Below, one piece after another: positions 1 to 11,700 of a DNA stretch of 64,000 nucleotides. Location: contig OY978525.1 of assembly GCA_963854835.1 (NCBI GenBank), positions 67,274,407 to 67,338,406 of the forward strand, in the 5' to 3' direction. The notes beneath the pieces were generated by a model. That model was not told the origin of the DNA, did no database searches, and saw only the letters and a list, made by a program, of their open reading frames with translations. How positions within the stretch are numbered: the stretch's first letter is position 1; the number at the start of each line of letters is the position of its first letter. The stretch comes from Megamerina dolium (Eukaryota > Arthropoda > Insecta > Diptera > Megamerinidae). A program made the translations under genes and the position numbers.

Positions 1-45
<45 letters not shown>

Positions 46-46
46 G

Positions 47-77
<31 letters not shown>

Positions 78-165
78 TATATAAATAAATATCCACATAT
101 ACATGTATATATATATATATATGTGTATATATATGTATATATATACACATATATATACACGGGTT
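1..165. repeat. (TA)n microsatellite at window edge
   Basis: Nearly pure TA dinucleotides interrupted by TATG, TACA and AAAT variants. It runs off the left edge of the window and stops where the RTE-type element begins. Open frames through such arrays encode only alternating Tyr-Ile and have no coding meaning. Confidence 0.95.
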
Positions 166-427
166 CCGAATATAAAACCTTTTAGCTGGAGCGTGTCCTT
201 CGCTCGACATGACCTAGCGAGAGCAGCCGCTGGATTTTGATGCACTATACTATATCAATATCGCCATACAGCTCGTACAGCTCATGGTTGCACCTTATTC
301 GGTACTCGCCACCAACGCAAATATGTCCATTGATCTTGCGTAGGACTTTTCTCTCGAAAACTCCAAGCATTCGCTCATCCGAGGTGGAAATTGTCCAGGC
401 TTCAGCGCCATATGTTAGGACAGGCAT

Positions 428-1281
428 TTTTTTTCCATATATTTATTGATTAATTGTATCTTTCTTATTTGGAAATTTACAAATTATATTCAAATCTTAA
501 AAAAACTATTATAATAGCAATGTGCTTAAGGAATAACATTTAATGACCTACTACAAAAAATCAGAGCAGAGCAGTATTTTTTGTTCTGAAATGCTGTCCT
601 ATGCACTTGTTCAATAGTGCCATGACCTTTCCTAAAGCCAAATTGGTGATTCGGTATAACGTTATTATGTGTAACAATTGACATTATATTCTGCAACAGC
701 ATTTTCTCAAACATTTTTGAAAAATGAGGTAGAAGACTGATAGGTCTATATGATGAGGGCACAGTTGGATCTTTTCCAGGCTTAGAAATCATTATTATTT
801 TTGAGATCTTCCATTGTTTTGGGAAGTAGCCATAACGAAGAATACCATTAAAAATCACCGTAAGAAGCAAAATAGCTATGTCAGGTAGTTGTTGAATCAT
901 TTTACCCGATATATTATCGTGACCAGGAGCTTTTTCAGGGTTTGAATTCACACGAACTGCTTCTTTGACGTCGTTATAACGTAAAATAATAGGAGTTTGA
1001 ACTATATGTGGAATGGTAATAGTTGGTTGGAAATTTGTAATTTGTGGGTTTGGTTGAAATACACTTTTTGGTTAGTGTTTGGTTAGAATACAACCTTTTT
1101 CTTGATCTGCGCGCGCGCAGGATCCATAAGCTTTTCTAAGTGGGGGTTGGTTATCTATGAGATACTTAAATTTTTTCGCAGCTCTCCATAAAGAAAAATT
1201 ATTTCCTTTTTAAGGGTCAAGCCTTTCTAGGTATTCATTAACTCCTCGATTTCAGTGCGTTTTTTAAGAGCTTTTGTAGCT
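428..1281 (-). mobile_element. Jockey-clade LINE fragment inserted in RTE copy A
   Basis: The flanking RTE sequence is continuous across this block when compared with 50010-50040: it breaks after GGACAGGCA and resumes at TGATGAGA. The T-rich run at 430-437 is the complement of a poly(A)-like 3-prime end, so element and host lie on the same strand. The block carries the region before the RT (about 960-1270) and the first part of the RT (526-951), followed by about 100 bp of AT-rich 3-prime end. The rest of the RT has been deleted. No convincing target-site duplication is visible. Confidence 0.8.
526..951 (-). pseudogene. Jockey reverse transcriptase, N-terminal part
   Basis: The translation contains KAPGHDNISGKMI, PKQWKISKIIMISKPGKDPT and SSYRPISLLPHFSKMFEKML, the first conserved RT blocks of Jockey-clade LINEs, and then NHQFGFRKGHGTIEQVHR. 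It breaks at the KYCSA block, just where the next catalytic motif should start. Upstream on the minus strand (960-1270) a decayed pre-RT stretch can still be followed across stops. The related element at 14230-16460 has the same blocks in the same order. The fragment is non-functional. Confidence 0.85.
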
Positions 1282-1682
1282 TGATGAGAAACTTGTAGAG
1301 TGTAGTTTTCGTTCCTCGAGAGAGGGCTCGACTTCTCAATTGCTTACTTAGCTCAAAGTAGCATCTGTTTGCAAGAGTGATACTTCGCAATATCTCCAGG
1401 CTGACGTCTTTACTGCTGCTAATGCTGGTTCCAAGATAGACAGTCCCTTACTACTTCTAAAGCGTAGTTGTCAACAGTGACGTGCTGTCCAAGACGCCGG
1501 CACTCTTTGTTTGTTGACAATAGATACTTCGTCTTGCCCTCGTTTACCGTAAGACCCATTCGACGCGACTCTCCTTCCAACTCTGAGAATGCTGCACTGA
1601 TTGCTCGCGTGTTCTACCGATTACGCCAAAATCGTCGGCATACGCTAACAGCATATAGTGCCATTATGTCGTAGATCAGCAG

Positions 1683-2390
1683 CAGATCTTTAGCCTTAAA
1701 ATGGCCGTTTCAACCTCGCCATAGTCGGGTGGTGGAACATCAACGCCATCATCAGTAATTGGGGTTATCGGGCATTCCCCTCCACTGGCGGAGTTGTTCG
1801 TAGCATCGCCATTCAGTAATGTGGAGTAATTTTCCCTCCATAGACTCAGTACACTCTGTGTATCTGTAACTAGATTCCCATTTCCGTCACGAAAAGAAGA
1901 GGCTCCGGTATTTAAACCGCCACTCAGGCGCTTGATCTTTTCGAAGAATATTCGAGTCTCATTCTTGTCGGTCCACATCTCCATCCCCATTTCCAACTCC
2001 CTCTTCTTGAAAAGAAGCCTGAAATGACTTCTCTCTGCACTCATTTTCCCTCTGTACCTCTGCTTAACAGCTCGCGTTGCGCCTGCATGCAATGTTTTCC
2101 TATAGGCGGCGTTTTTCTCTGAGATAGCGTCACGACACTCCTGATCATACCACTCATTCCTCAGAGGCCGGTAGTAACCGATTACCTCCTCAGCAGCAAT
2201 AGTCATGGAGTGGGATATAAGTGTCCACCGTGCGTATGTATCATCAAGTGGGGGAGTGTTCTGCATAAGCAGATCCGATAGTCGAGTGGCAAATGCATCT
2301 GCTGTCTCTGGTGATCGCAGCTTACTGACGTCGAGCTTTCTCTGTGTGGGACTTCTCTTGTTATTTGTAACACATAAACGTGTGCGCTGC
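1683..2390 (-). pseudogene. RTE linker between endonuclease and RT
   Basis: An uninterrupted minus-strand frame of about 235 codons, including TQRKLDVSKLRSPETADAF, WYDQECRDAISEKNAAYRKT and DGNGNLVTDTQSVLSLW. The last part is also present in the 49.6-kb copy (around 51070-51180), which lacks the rest. In RTE-type elements this segment lies between the endonuclease and the reverse transcriptase and has no catalytic residues of its own that I can identify. The upstream end runs into a (TG)n tract, so the apparent N-terminal Tyr-Thr-His repeat is not coding. Confidence 0.75.
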
Positions 2391-2396
2391 AACATA

Positions 2397-2397
<1 letters not shown>

Positions 2398-2433
<36 letters not shown>
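2398..2433. repeat. (TG)n microsatellite
   Basis: About 18 TG units at the truncated 5-prime edge of RTE copy A. It separates that copy from the rosa-type remnant to the right. Confidence 0.9.
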
Positions 2434-2437
<4 letters not shown>

Positions 2438-2484
2438 TAGTAAGTATGAGCACATGCTGGGATAAAGATGTACACGAATCATAT

Positions 2485-2998
<514 letters not shown>

Positions 2999-3003
2999 TC
3001 GTA

Positions 3004-3158
<155 letters not shown>

Positions 3159-3174
3159 CACTTTTTAGGGATTA

Positions 3175-3711
3175 TACATGGTGATTTTTTGAGAGCCTTC
3201 GGATTTTATTTTAAACAAACACAAAATTTAGAGAAATCTATAAAATCTTTATTTGAGTCGATAGAATGATTTATATAATTCTGTGTTTAAAGATGATTTC
3301 ATGTAAATGGTGACCGCGGCTGCGCCTCAAATGGTTCATACGCTGGGTCCAATTTTGGCATACTCTTTCCAATATATCTGCCGGTATCTCACGAATAAAT
3401 AGATAATTCACGGTCCTCAACAACACTGACGGATACAACTGCGATATTTTTCTCTGTCATTTAGTTACAAGAATCCGAATAGCCGCCTCAGAAGGTAGCC
3501 AAATTGACCATAAAATGAATGAATGAATGAACCGAGCATGAATTTTGATAATAAAATTCAATAATCTGGAAGCGTTGTTAATTTGTAAGTCGATTCATGG
3601 TTAAATTATAGACCAAACTGAACATGTTTGACAGTAACATGTTAAATGAAAACAGCTGAGCTGCCAAATTCAGAGTTGCCAAAAAGAAAGTTGGTAAAAA
3701 ATCACCCTGTA
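3175..3711 (-). mobile_element. Internally deleted Tc1/mariner element with TIRs
   Basis: Terminal inverted repeats TACATGGTGATTTTTT (left) and TACAGGGTGATTTTTT (right, reverse complement) are each flanked by TA, giving a 537-bp element. The minus strand keeps the start of a transposase (MNRLT and, out of frame, IIEFYYQNSCSV) and its very end (ADILERVCQNWTQRMNHLRR, then a stop near 3271). The catalytic aspartates are gone. The C-terminal signature is shared with the rosa-type remnant at 2485 and is loosely similar to the 24-kb transposase, but the inverted repeats differ, so it is a related but separate family. It is a plausible non-autonomous derivative. Confidence 0.8.
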
Positions 3712-3772
3712 TATATGTAAATATATAAAAATAAATATAATACAGCATGTATTTCATTTATTACGTGTTTTA

Positions 3773-4010
3773 TTGGAAATCACATATATACATATACATA
3801 GCGATGTGACATACCTCGGCTGGCAAGATTTTCTTACCGATGGTGCGAGCCGATCCGGCTCGAAGGACCAAAATGAATCTGTGAGAGAGTTTTTGCGTCG
3901 GTGGGCTTCTTCCATCGGCCGCTGTTGTTGCTACTGCTGTTGTTGTTGCTGGAGTGGTTGGAACCATAAAAACACACTTTTGTTCTTTTTTTGTTGTTAA
4001 ATTCTAGATT
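3773..4010 (-). repeat. Dispersed repeat R, copy 1
   Basis: Shares sequence with 63165-63318 (GATGTGACATACCTCGG, then GCAAGATTTTCTTACC) and with 30140-30245. The minus strand keeps a 65-codon open frame ending in IGKKILPAEVCHIAMYMYIC; the 63-kb copy encodes a similar stretch. A motif GGTCCTTCGAGCCGGATCGG on the minus strand recalls leader regions just after the LTR of BEL/Pao elements, but I cannot confirm that. The parent element is unidentified. Confidence 0.5.
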
Positions 4011-7000
4011 TAATTACAAATTTCAATTTTGATCTGGTTTATACGAGAAGGAAAATTGCAATTAAACGAAAGAAGTTAAGAATGGACGATTAGACATGTT
4101 TTGGCGTAGACAATTATTTCGAAACGGTTTCAAGACAAAAAAAAATGTTTTTCTTAGAACGTTCAAAATGATTTTTTATCATAGCACAATTGTTATTTGC
4201 ACGATTTTTTAAAATGATAGCTTTTAGAAGAACGATGGACAAAAAAGAGGATACAGACGACATAAGCGCAGCTTATATCTTATGCTTAAATATTTCAAAT
4301 TAATGTTAAATGTTAAATTAAATGTAAAATGTTGAAATTTAAATATTTTTGTGCATTAATTTTTATAATTTGGTTTAGTGTGCAACACTTGTATGTGTTC
4401 ATGAAGTTTCGAAGCTAAACTGTATATATGTATGTACTTCGTATGCAAAAATGTTAAATATAAAATAATATTTTGCGCTAATTTAAAATAATCAGACGCC
4501 CCTGAGAGCAAATAAAAAAGATGGATGGACGGTTAAATCAAAAAGATGGAATAGTTTTTTATTCGCATCAACTTATAATTGACCAAAAAGCCTAAAAAAC
4601 CTTAAACAATAAAAAATTTATATTTTTCTTCATAACGTTTAAAAAGCTAAAAATTCATATGAAATATTATCTACCTATAAAAAAGTATTAAAATTACCTC
4701 TTTTTTGATACCCTAATTGTAGAAAAAATTGCGTGTCTATAGAGTAATCTCGACCTCAATTTTGAACCTTAAGCCACGCCTTATATGGGCTTTTGCACCG
4801 ACAAATTTTTAGTTTGTTACTACGACAAGAATAACCTGTATCCAATGTAATTTATTATTTTTGCTGCACTTATGCCAAAAAAAAACGGAATTGGAGCTAG
4901 AATATTAGCTAAGAAACTTATTGCTTATGAGACTTAAGTTGTACTTTGATGGAAAAAAACTGGTCCGTTTTCGTTCCTTGTGAAAAAGAACCCACTTGCT
5001 ATTCAAGGAATAGTGATGCCACACAACGATGAGAAGTTGGAACAAATTTAAAATTACAGAGCCGCCTTGGATACAGTTCGACACGGACTAATATCATTTC
5101 AATACTCAACTAATAAGGTTACATCAATCCAGGTAAATAATATATAAAAGAAGTTGTAACATGTAATATGTTTTATAATGTTTAAAGAATTGTTACGTCA
5201 TTCACAAAATTACGAACGTTATGTACGATTAGTGAGTAACTCAATTTATTTTCCGACCAAGTGACTGACATTTCTACTAGTTGAATAATCGGACATAGAG
5301 GAAATTTTAGTGGGTTGTAGTCGCACACTTCAATACTTTCCCTTCTTAAAGAAACTGCTTTCTCTGGGGTGATATTAACCCTCAATCAAAACTTCATTTC
5401 TTTATTACTCCATTAATTTTAAAGTTAACCTCATACTTTAAATGAAAAAGTTTTATTTTTTAAAGCGCTTTAATTTCATGATGGAATAATGTTTCATGAA
5501 TAAAATTTTTTAAGGGCTCGTGCGTTGTTAAAAGTATATATGAAGCCCTTTCTAAAAGCTTTTAATCATTTATCATTTTTTAAAATCGGACAATTAACCA
5601 CTATGCTAAAATAAATAAAAATTTTTGGGGGTTCTAAAAGAGTAAAAAAAAATTTTTTTTATCCCGAGAACGTTTCTGCATAATCTTTCAAACTAGGGGC
5701 GAAATTTCAAAATGGAAATAACGCGAGTTGCTTATCTTAATTAACATAATATATTTATGTAGGTATGTAATTAAAAATTTTCGTTCGTTGGAGCAATAAT
5801 TTTTTTTAGGGTTTTCATAAAAGGAGGCTGTAATATATTATATTTGTAATTGCAGAAACCATCTGCAAAGTTATGAATATACCACATGGCTGCAGCACTA
5901 ACTGAATTTATAATTAAAAGGCAAACTCACTGAGTAACTATTGTAATACATACACACACAAAATCCATATGCCTTGCTATCTAAGTGTAAATCTTCGCAT
6001 AGACATAGGCATATTGTATAACATGCGTATGGGCTTAGAAAAAAGTATTCTTTGGTATGTGTACGTGGGTTTAAGTGAACATTTTAATTAATCACAGGTA
6101 AAACCAAAAAAATCTGCTGAACTGCGCCATGCCCATAATAAATGGGAACTAATGCTCTCTAATGCGCTATGTTCCCATAATAAATGGGAACTAATGCTCT
6201 CGCTTAATGTCTTCAGGAATATTTTATTTTTTATTTTATTAAATAATGGTAGTTCAAAATAAAATTTGCACTAAGATCCATCGATTAAGGGGTTACACCA
6301 CTGTAGAATTTTCAAAAAATGGAAAAAAAAATTTTTATGTTAAATAGTAATTAATAGTCTCAAAAATAATATACTAAAGGATGGAAGGTGGGAAAAATGT
6401 CTAAGTGTCTGAATTTTGAGTTTTGCCGCAAGACGTCTGAGGTATTCTCCGACCACCTTTAAACTTTAAACGCGTTTTTCTCTAAACCACTTTTTTTTAA
6501 CTGGCCGGAAACATAACTCGAACAAATCTTAACCGATTGATTTGAAAATTTTTACAATACATATTTTTTTATTTATAAACAATTTTTTAATGATTTTTTA
6601 GGTGAAATTTCGAACGTTTTCTTCAAACGGTCGCCATTTTACGAAAAATCAATTAATCCAAAAACCCCTACGTACGTCTCTTGCTATTGTAATATGGAAT
6701 CAAAAAATATTCGGTTTTTTGTTCCAGATCGAAAATTGCGGGCGCTAGGTTTCCGGCCGTGCATCGCGGTGAAAAAAACGCATCAGCGGGGAAATGCTGC
6801 ACAGCCGCCATTTTGTTTTTGAATCACGCAACTTAATTGTTTTTTTGGACTTATAGATTATGGACTGATCCCAAATATTTTCAAATACCCATTAATATTA
6901 CCATTGTTATTTTTAAAACACCCATATAATCGTGAAATTCAAAAATTACTGACTACTTAAATGAAAATTCCAGTAAAAACCACATGACCTATTGTTCTTC

Positions 7001-7544
7001 ATTGAGAATATTCAATACTACTATATGTAAATGAATATGTGACGTTTGTACTTTGTGGTAAGACGAGACATGACATACTTAGGTAAATATGAGGCCACAA
7101 ACAAGGGATATAATGAAAAAGGTCAACTTATTTTCTCAATTACTTATCCTATTAGGATTTTAGTTGCTATGAACCGTATGTTATTATTGAAATTTGAGCT
7201 TTGAATATAACTTAAAAAGTAAATGAAAAAGAGAAATGTTTATAGTATATATATGGGCATTTCCATCGTAACTCACGCTACATAAGTCAGACTTTAAGGT
7301 TAGTTTTCTTGAAAGTTTATGTAATTAATGTAAACTATTTTATTAATGTACTTATGGTTAAGAAGAAGCACGTACTAATTGTATGATCCACGAAAAATGT
7401 CGTTCCAGTAACTACTTAAGAATAGCAGTGGAAACTTTAGAAACAAAGTTAGATTGTAAAAATTCTGCGAACTTTCTTATATTATTTTTTCTGCTGTTAG
7501 TGTTAAGATGATGAGAAAAGAGTGATGTTTCATAATAAACCCAC
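4011..7544. other. AT-rich DNA without recognisable genes
   Basis: About 3.5 kb of AT-rich sequence with no coding region I can support; open frames are short and compositionally random. A block from about 6285 (GGGGTTACACCACTGT) through 6760, with wording such as CGCGTTTTTCTCTAAACCAC, resembles noncoding parts of transposons, but I found no matching inverted end. The 67-codon frame at 5182-5385 has no recognisable domain. Confidence 0.5.
6132..6200 (+). repeat. 27-bp direct repeat, two units
   Basis: CCCATAATAAATGGGAACTA and the following AATGCTCT occur at 6132-6158 and again at 6174-6200, a period of 42 bp. Each unit contains a small inverted pair, CCCAT and ATGGG. Confidence 0.85.
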
Positions 7545-7796
7545 TGTTGAGTGAAAACTTGGCCTTGTTGATTATCTTCGTTGTTTTTGACAACACCGAC
7601 AAGTACATTGTCATTACTCTGTTTGGCAGAATAACCGTATACTTAGATTTATAAGAAGAAAAAAACAACTAATCTGTGAGTCAGCTTCGTATACTAATCG
7701 TTAAATAAATTCAGTTTTGTAACAAGCATCAACGAACAAAGTTGAAGTTTTTTTTTTTGCATATTAAGAATACTGAAAAGGCTCAGTATTTCTACA
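7545..7796 (+). repeat. BEL/Pao 5-prime LTR
   Basis: 252 bp, from TGTTGAGTGAAAAC to TCTACA, with TG...CA ends. It differs from the 3-prime LTR at GTGAAAAC versus GCGAACAC and at ACATTGTCAT versus ACATTGGCAT. No clear TATA box is visible; the region ATCGTTAAATAAATTC near the right part could hold a polyadenylation signal. Confidence 0.95.
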
Positions 7797-7814
7797 TGGT
7801 GACCCCGATGTGAT
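7797..7814 (+). promoter_or_regulatory. Primer binding site
   Basis: TGGTGACCCCGATGTGAT directly abuts the 5-prime LTR. The opening TGG pairs with the CCA end expected of a tRNA primer, and the position is that of an LTR-element primer binding site. Which tRNA is used cannot be told from the sequence alone. Confidence 0.8.
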
Positions 7815-7850
7815 GTATATATTGCAAAGAGATATATTATATTGCGTTAT

Positions 7851-7961
7851 ATTGCGAAATTCGCCAATTAATTCGTTATAATTGCTGCGAATTAAATATT
7901 GATTTATTATTGCGGAATTCGCCAATTGATTTGTGACAATTGCTGCGAATTAAATTTTGAT
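7851..7961 (+). repeat. 53-bp direct repeat in BEL leader
   Basis: Two similar units, 7851-7903 and 7909-7961, each running from ATTGCG through ATTCGCCAATT to TGCTGCGAATTAAAT. They lie in the untranslated leader between primer binding site and gag, where a packaging signal might be expected, though no function is shown. Confidence 0.8.
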
Positions 7962-8028
7962 ACATCGTGTAAATGCACACTGGACCGTTTTGCGTGCGAT
8001 TAAACCGTTACATATTTCGTTGTAAGCT

Positions 8029-9240
8029 ATGGTACCGCTAAGAGGTCAAAAAGGTGACACCTCCAGCAAAGGTGAAACCACGTTTCTCAAGAAAGAATGC
8101 GCTTCGTATATCAAAGAACTTTCCGATATGGAGAAATTCACCAGCGCTGAAGTGCTGAGGGAACTCTTTGAGGAGGAACTATCGGTTCGGCTAGAGCTTT
8201 TGTGTGAGCTTAAGCATAATTTTGAAACTGTGCAGTCCAAGCTGGTAGAGCATGAATTTAAGGCTCTTGAAATTAATGCGCGCCCGAAATTCATATCAAG
8301 CTACATTCGTGTGAAGACCGCACTAACAAAAGAGCTAAATTCGCGCCACGTGTCTGACATTAGACATTCGTCTACTATTCGTCACTTTGCGCCAGATGAT
8401 CCATCCACTTCGATTATCATCTCCCAACATAAGGCGCGTCTACCGCCTTTACAAATTCCACAATTCGGTGGAACATACACCGAATGGCTTGATTTCTACT
8501 CCATGTTCCAGACAATGGTGGGAAACGATTCTGAGCTAAGCAAAATTGAGAAGTTCCATCACCTGCGCACGAGTTTGAAGGACCAGGCACTAGACGCAAT
8601 TCGCTCATTAGAAATAAATGACCACAACTACGACACAGCCTTAGGTATACTCTAAGATCGTTTCGATAATAAGCGTTTAAATTTTCAGGCACATATTAAG
8701 GAATTGTTTGGAGAAATTGAGAGAGCTAAGCGATAAGTTCAACGCTACTCTGCGATCGCTTCAGACAATAACAACAAAAGAGCAGATATCAGATGGTCTA
8801 CTCATCCATCTCATCGTCAATAAATTCGATGTTGACTCTCAAATGAAATGGGAAGAAACTACGCCTATCAAGGAACGGCCTATGTTGGATTCTGTGATGA
8901 CATTTTGGAACAGACGCTGTCAAATGTTGGAAAATGTGGAACATGCTACGGTAACCCAAGCACCTAGCAAACAGGTGGGCAAAAAATCAAATTTCAATTC
9001 TCGTAAGGCATTCATAGCATCGAATGTCGTATCAAACTGTTTGTTTTGTAATAGTTCTAAGCATTATATATATCGCTGTAATCGGTTTCTAAATTTGCCA
9101 CCTGGTCTACGTCTGAAAGAGGCAAAGAGCCTACAGCTTTGTTTAAATTGTCTTAAAAAAGGCCATTTTTTGAAATCATGTAAGTCGTCCAGCTGCAGAG
9201 ATGGTGGTGCAAAGCATCATTCGCTTCTCCATATAGCTCC
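8029..9240 (+). pseudogene. BEL/Pao gag
   Basis: Starts at ATG 8029. Residues of about 8400-8650 contain LPPLQIPQFGGTYTEWLDFY, the hallmark of the BEL gag domain (DUF1759). A TAA stop lies at 8653-8655 and the frame shifts near 8695, after which the second gag block continues to zinc knuckles at about 9040-9240: CLFCNSSKHYIYRC, CLNCLKKGHFLKSC and a Cys/His segment ending KHHSLLH. Gag would form the particle and bind element RNA. The stop and the shift separate the capsid-like part from the knuckles, so no full Gag can be made. Confidence 0.9.
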
Positions 9241-9600
9241 GAAGCTTGCACCTGTCGTTGGAAAACTGCCCGATGAGGCCTCCACATCCATCGCCGCTCC
9301 AATACATCAATCGTTTGTTAGTTCTATAGCTGAGGTTCCAAAGTCTCTTCCTCATAATGTTGTGTTTTTGGCCACTGCTGTAATTCTCGTAGAAAATAAT
9401 GTCGGTTCGCTAGTTCCATGCAGAGCCTTATTGGATTCAGCATCCCAATTAAATTTTGTCTCATCGCGTTGCGCTAATATCCTCCTAAAAACTAAATCGA
9501 CAACTCTTGTTTCCGGTATTGGCCAGACAGACCTTGTTGCTAATCACACTATTGAAATTTTGATGCAGTCAACGATCGGCAACTACGCGACTTCGTTTAC
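9241..9600 (+). pseudogene. BEL/Pao aspartic protease
   Basis: Continues in the same frame as the zinc knuckles. PCRALLDSASQLNFVSSR (about 9416-9470) has the D-S-A catalytic triplet of retroviral-type aspartic proteases placed as in BEL/Pao polyproteins. The protease would cut Gag-Pol into mature parts. This segment has no internal stop, but it lies between frame-disrupted neighbours. Confidence 0.85.
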
Positions 9601-9899
9601 TGCTGTTTTTACGCAATCCATCACTGAGAATCAACCAAATTATACTTTGAATAATATCGACTGGCAGATACCATCGAATATACAACTTGCGGAACCTCAT
9701 TTTTACAAGTCACAACGAATTGACATCCTTATTGGAGCTGATCTATTTTTTTATCTTTTGTGCGTCGGACGAATACGATTATCTGATCAGTTGCCACTGT
9801 TGCAGAAAACTCGTTTGGGTTGTGTTGTTTCTGGAAGCGCGTTACCTGCCACTCGCACATCATCTTGTCTTGCTGCAGTCAAAGCTTATTCGCTTGAAG

Positions 9900-10955
9900 A
9901 TTATACGGATGTATCTCTTGATGAAGCAGTTAAAAAATTCTGGGAAATTGAAAATATATCTTCTTCTATTTCTAAAGTTAGTCAAGAAGAATTGGATTGT
10001 GAAAGGCATTTTCAAGAACAATATACTAGATTGGATTCTGGTCAATATGCAGTTCGCTTGCCGTTTAAACGTAATCCTGATCAACTTGGTGCTTCATACC
10101 GCAATGCACTCAATCGTTTTAGAACTATTGAACGGAAGCTGGAGCGTACACCTGAGATAAAAATTCAATATTCGTCGTTCATGTCAGAGTATTCTGTTTT
10201 GGGTCACATGTCTACTGTCGACAGACTGCCACCTGGTGTAGCAACGTTTTTCTTGCCACATCATTGTGTTTTAAAAGCAGATAGCACTACTACCAAGCTG
10301 CGCGTTGTTTATGATGGTTCTGCTCGGGCATCTTCTGGATTGTCGTTGAATGACATTTGGATGACAGGACCCACTATCCAGCCAAAATTATTCGAGACTC
10401 TTCTTCGCTTTCGCGTAAAATCGCTTTGACAGGGGATATAGAGAGAATGTATAGATGCATTCGAATGTCAGGTCCTGATAGTTTTCTACAATGTATTCTC
10501 TGGAGAGATAATCCAAATGATGACATACAAATATTTAAATTGGACACAGTAACGTATGGCACAAAGCCAGCGACCTTTCTCGCGATCAGAGTCATGCAGC
10601 AATTGGCTGCAGATGAGCGCGAATCGTTTCCAATTGGATCGAAAATTGTCTTACGTGACTTCTATGTCGATGATTTGATTTCTTGGGGCGATTCTGTAGA
10701 GGAAGTTCTAGAAATCAAGCGACAATCTACCGAACTACTGTCAAGAGGAAATTTTAAAATTAGAAAGTGGTGTTCTAACAGTCCTTTCGTGTTATCTGAA
10801 ATTTCTGAGGCCGACAAGGAAAAGTGTCTAAAGTTTAATGACGGAACCAATATCACCAAGACTTATGCTGGAATCCAGACAGTGATGAATTCCTTTTCTC
10901 GTTTTCGCCTCAAACTTTTAATTCAAAGGTTTCTAAACGATCAGTATTGTCGATG
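9900..10955 (+). pseudogene. BEL/Pao reverse transcriptase
   Basis: RT begins around EIENISSS and contains LPHHCVLKADSTTTKLRVVY, DGSARASSGLSLNDIW and, after a frame change near 10415, TGDIERMYRCI (first catalytic Asp), LDTVTYGTKPATFLAIRVM and RDFYVDDLISWGD with the YVDD catalytic pair at about 10660. The YVDD form is normal for BEL/Pao. A further frame change around 10880-10955 leads to the connection domain (ARFYDPLGLIGPVIAKAEIF). Active-site residues are intact, but the reading frame is not. Confidence 0.9.
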
Positions 10956-11700
10956 GTTGCTCGATTTTATGACCCACTTGGGTTAATAGGCCCAGTGATA
11001 GCGAAGGCGGAAATCTTTTTGCAGCTCCTGTGGAAGGAAAAACTTCTCTGGGACGAAAGCTTACCTCAATCACTTCTAACTATATGGAACGGGTTATGTA
11101 GGGGCTATGAGTTTATTGGAAAATGAAGCTTTCTTCGAGTTGTCTTGCAATCGAGAGATAAGATTACTGTCCATGCCTTTTGCGACGCGAGTTTATGTGC
11201 CTATGGGGCATGTATTTACATTGGATGCTATGGCTCAAGCAGAACAGCTTTACTTTGTTCAAAGACGCGTGTTTCCCCACTTAAAACGCTTAAGTGGGGA
11301 AACACAACTCCCAAGCTGGAGTTGTCTGCTGCGGCGTTATTAGCAGAGCTTGTTGCTTCGGTAGCACGATTGGGCATTTTTGAAGCTGAATTTCATTGCT
11401 GGTCGGATTCGACAATTGTACTTTCGTGGCTAAAGGAATCTCCATCAAATTTCAACATCTTTGTTGCTAATCGTGTTAGTAGTATTCAATCTTTGACCAG
11501 TAGAATGAAGTGGCATTATGTCCCCACAGAAATGAATCCAGCAGACATACTATCTAGTGGAGCGACTCCTCAAAAACTTGTGAACTCTGCACTTTGGAAA
11601 TACGGCCCAGATTTCTTACGCGAGCCAATCGACAGCTGGCCTCGATTACCTCCAACTATCATCGATGTTCCTGAAAAACGCAAACGCGTTCTTGCTTCAT
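10956..11700 (+). pseudogene. BEL/Pao RNase H region
   Basis: From ARFYDPLGLIGPV the frame runs to a TGA at 11124-11126 and continues past it. VHAFCDASLCAYGACIYI (first Asp), PKLELSAAALLAELVA (Glu) and WSDSTIVLSWL (second Asp) mark the RNase H domain that removes RNA from the hybrid during reverse transcription. Inside it, 11271-11303 forms a hairpin-like inverted repeat that inserts extra residues between TRVSPLKTL and PKLEL. Confidence 0.9.
11271..11303. repeat. Perfect 14-bp inverted repeat inside RNase H
   Basis: GTTTCCCCACTTAA, spacer AACGC, then TTAAGTGGGGAAAC. It falls between TRVSPLKTL and PKLELSAA, where BEL proteins normally need only a few residues, so it may be a local fold-back duplication. 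Confidence 0.9.

Larger units (their letters stand above)
166..1680 (-). pseudogene. RTE reverse transcriptase C-terminal part, interrupted
   Basis: Reading on the minus strand, 1674 to 1281 corresponds to the region following the RT catalytic motif in the 49.6-kb copy, but it contains several frame disruptions. The frame resumes at 427-245 with [17 protein letters not shown] and CVGGEYRIR, a block present in all five RTE-type copies that reach this region. Between them lies 850 bp of Jockey sequence. No YADD catalytic motif is left in this copy. It cannot encode a working enzyme. Confidence 0.8.
166..2390 (-). mobile_element. RTE-type non-LTR retrotransposon, copy A (split)
   Basis: Minus-strand element in two blocks, 166-428 and 1281-2390, separated by a Jockey insertion. 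The blocks match the copy at 49558-51905 in order and orientation. Block one carries the C-terminal tail of the reverse transcriptase; block two carries the region from the RT C-terminal half back through the linker between endonuclease and RT. Around 1675-1690 the RT core is missing, because sequence matching 50.43 kb jumps to sequence matching 50.98 kb. The copy is truncated at about 2390, so the endonuclease is absent. Assignment to the RTE clade rests on the endonuclease of the sister copy and on the short tandem-repeat 3-prime tail of related copies; it is family knowledge, not a search result. Confidence 0.85.

Noticed and set aside
5182..5385. Small host gene in the AT-rich region
   Set aside because: 67 codons without domain, splice context or repeat support; compatible with chance.
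6285..6760. DNA transposon suggested by GGGGTTACACCACTGT
   Set aside because: No inverted partner was found within several kilobases.
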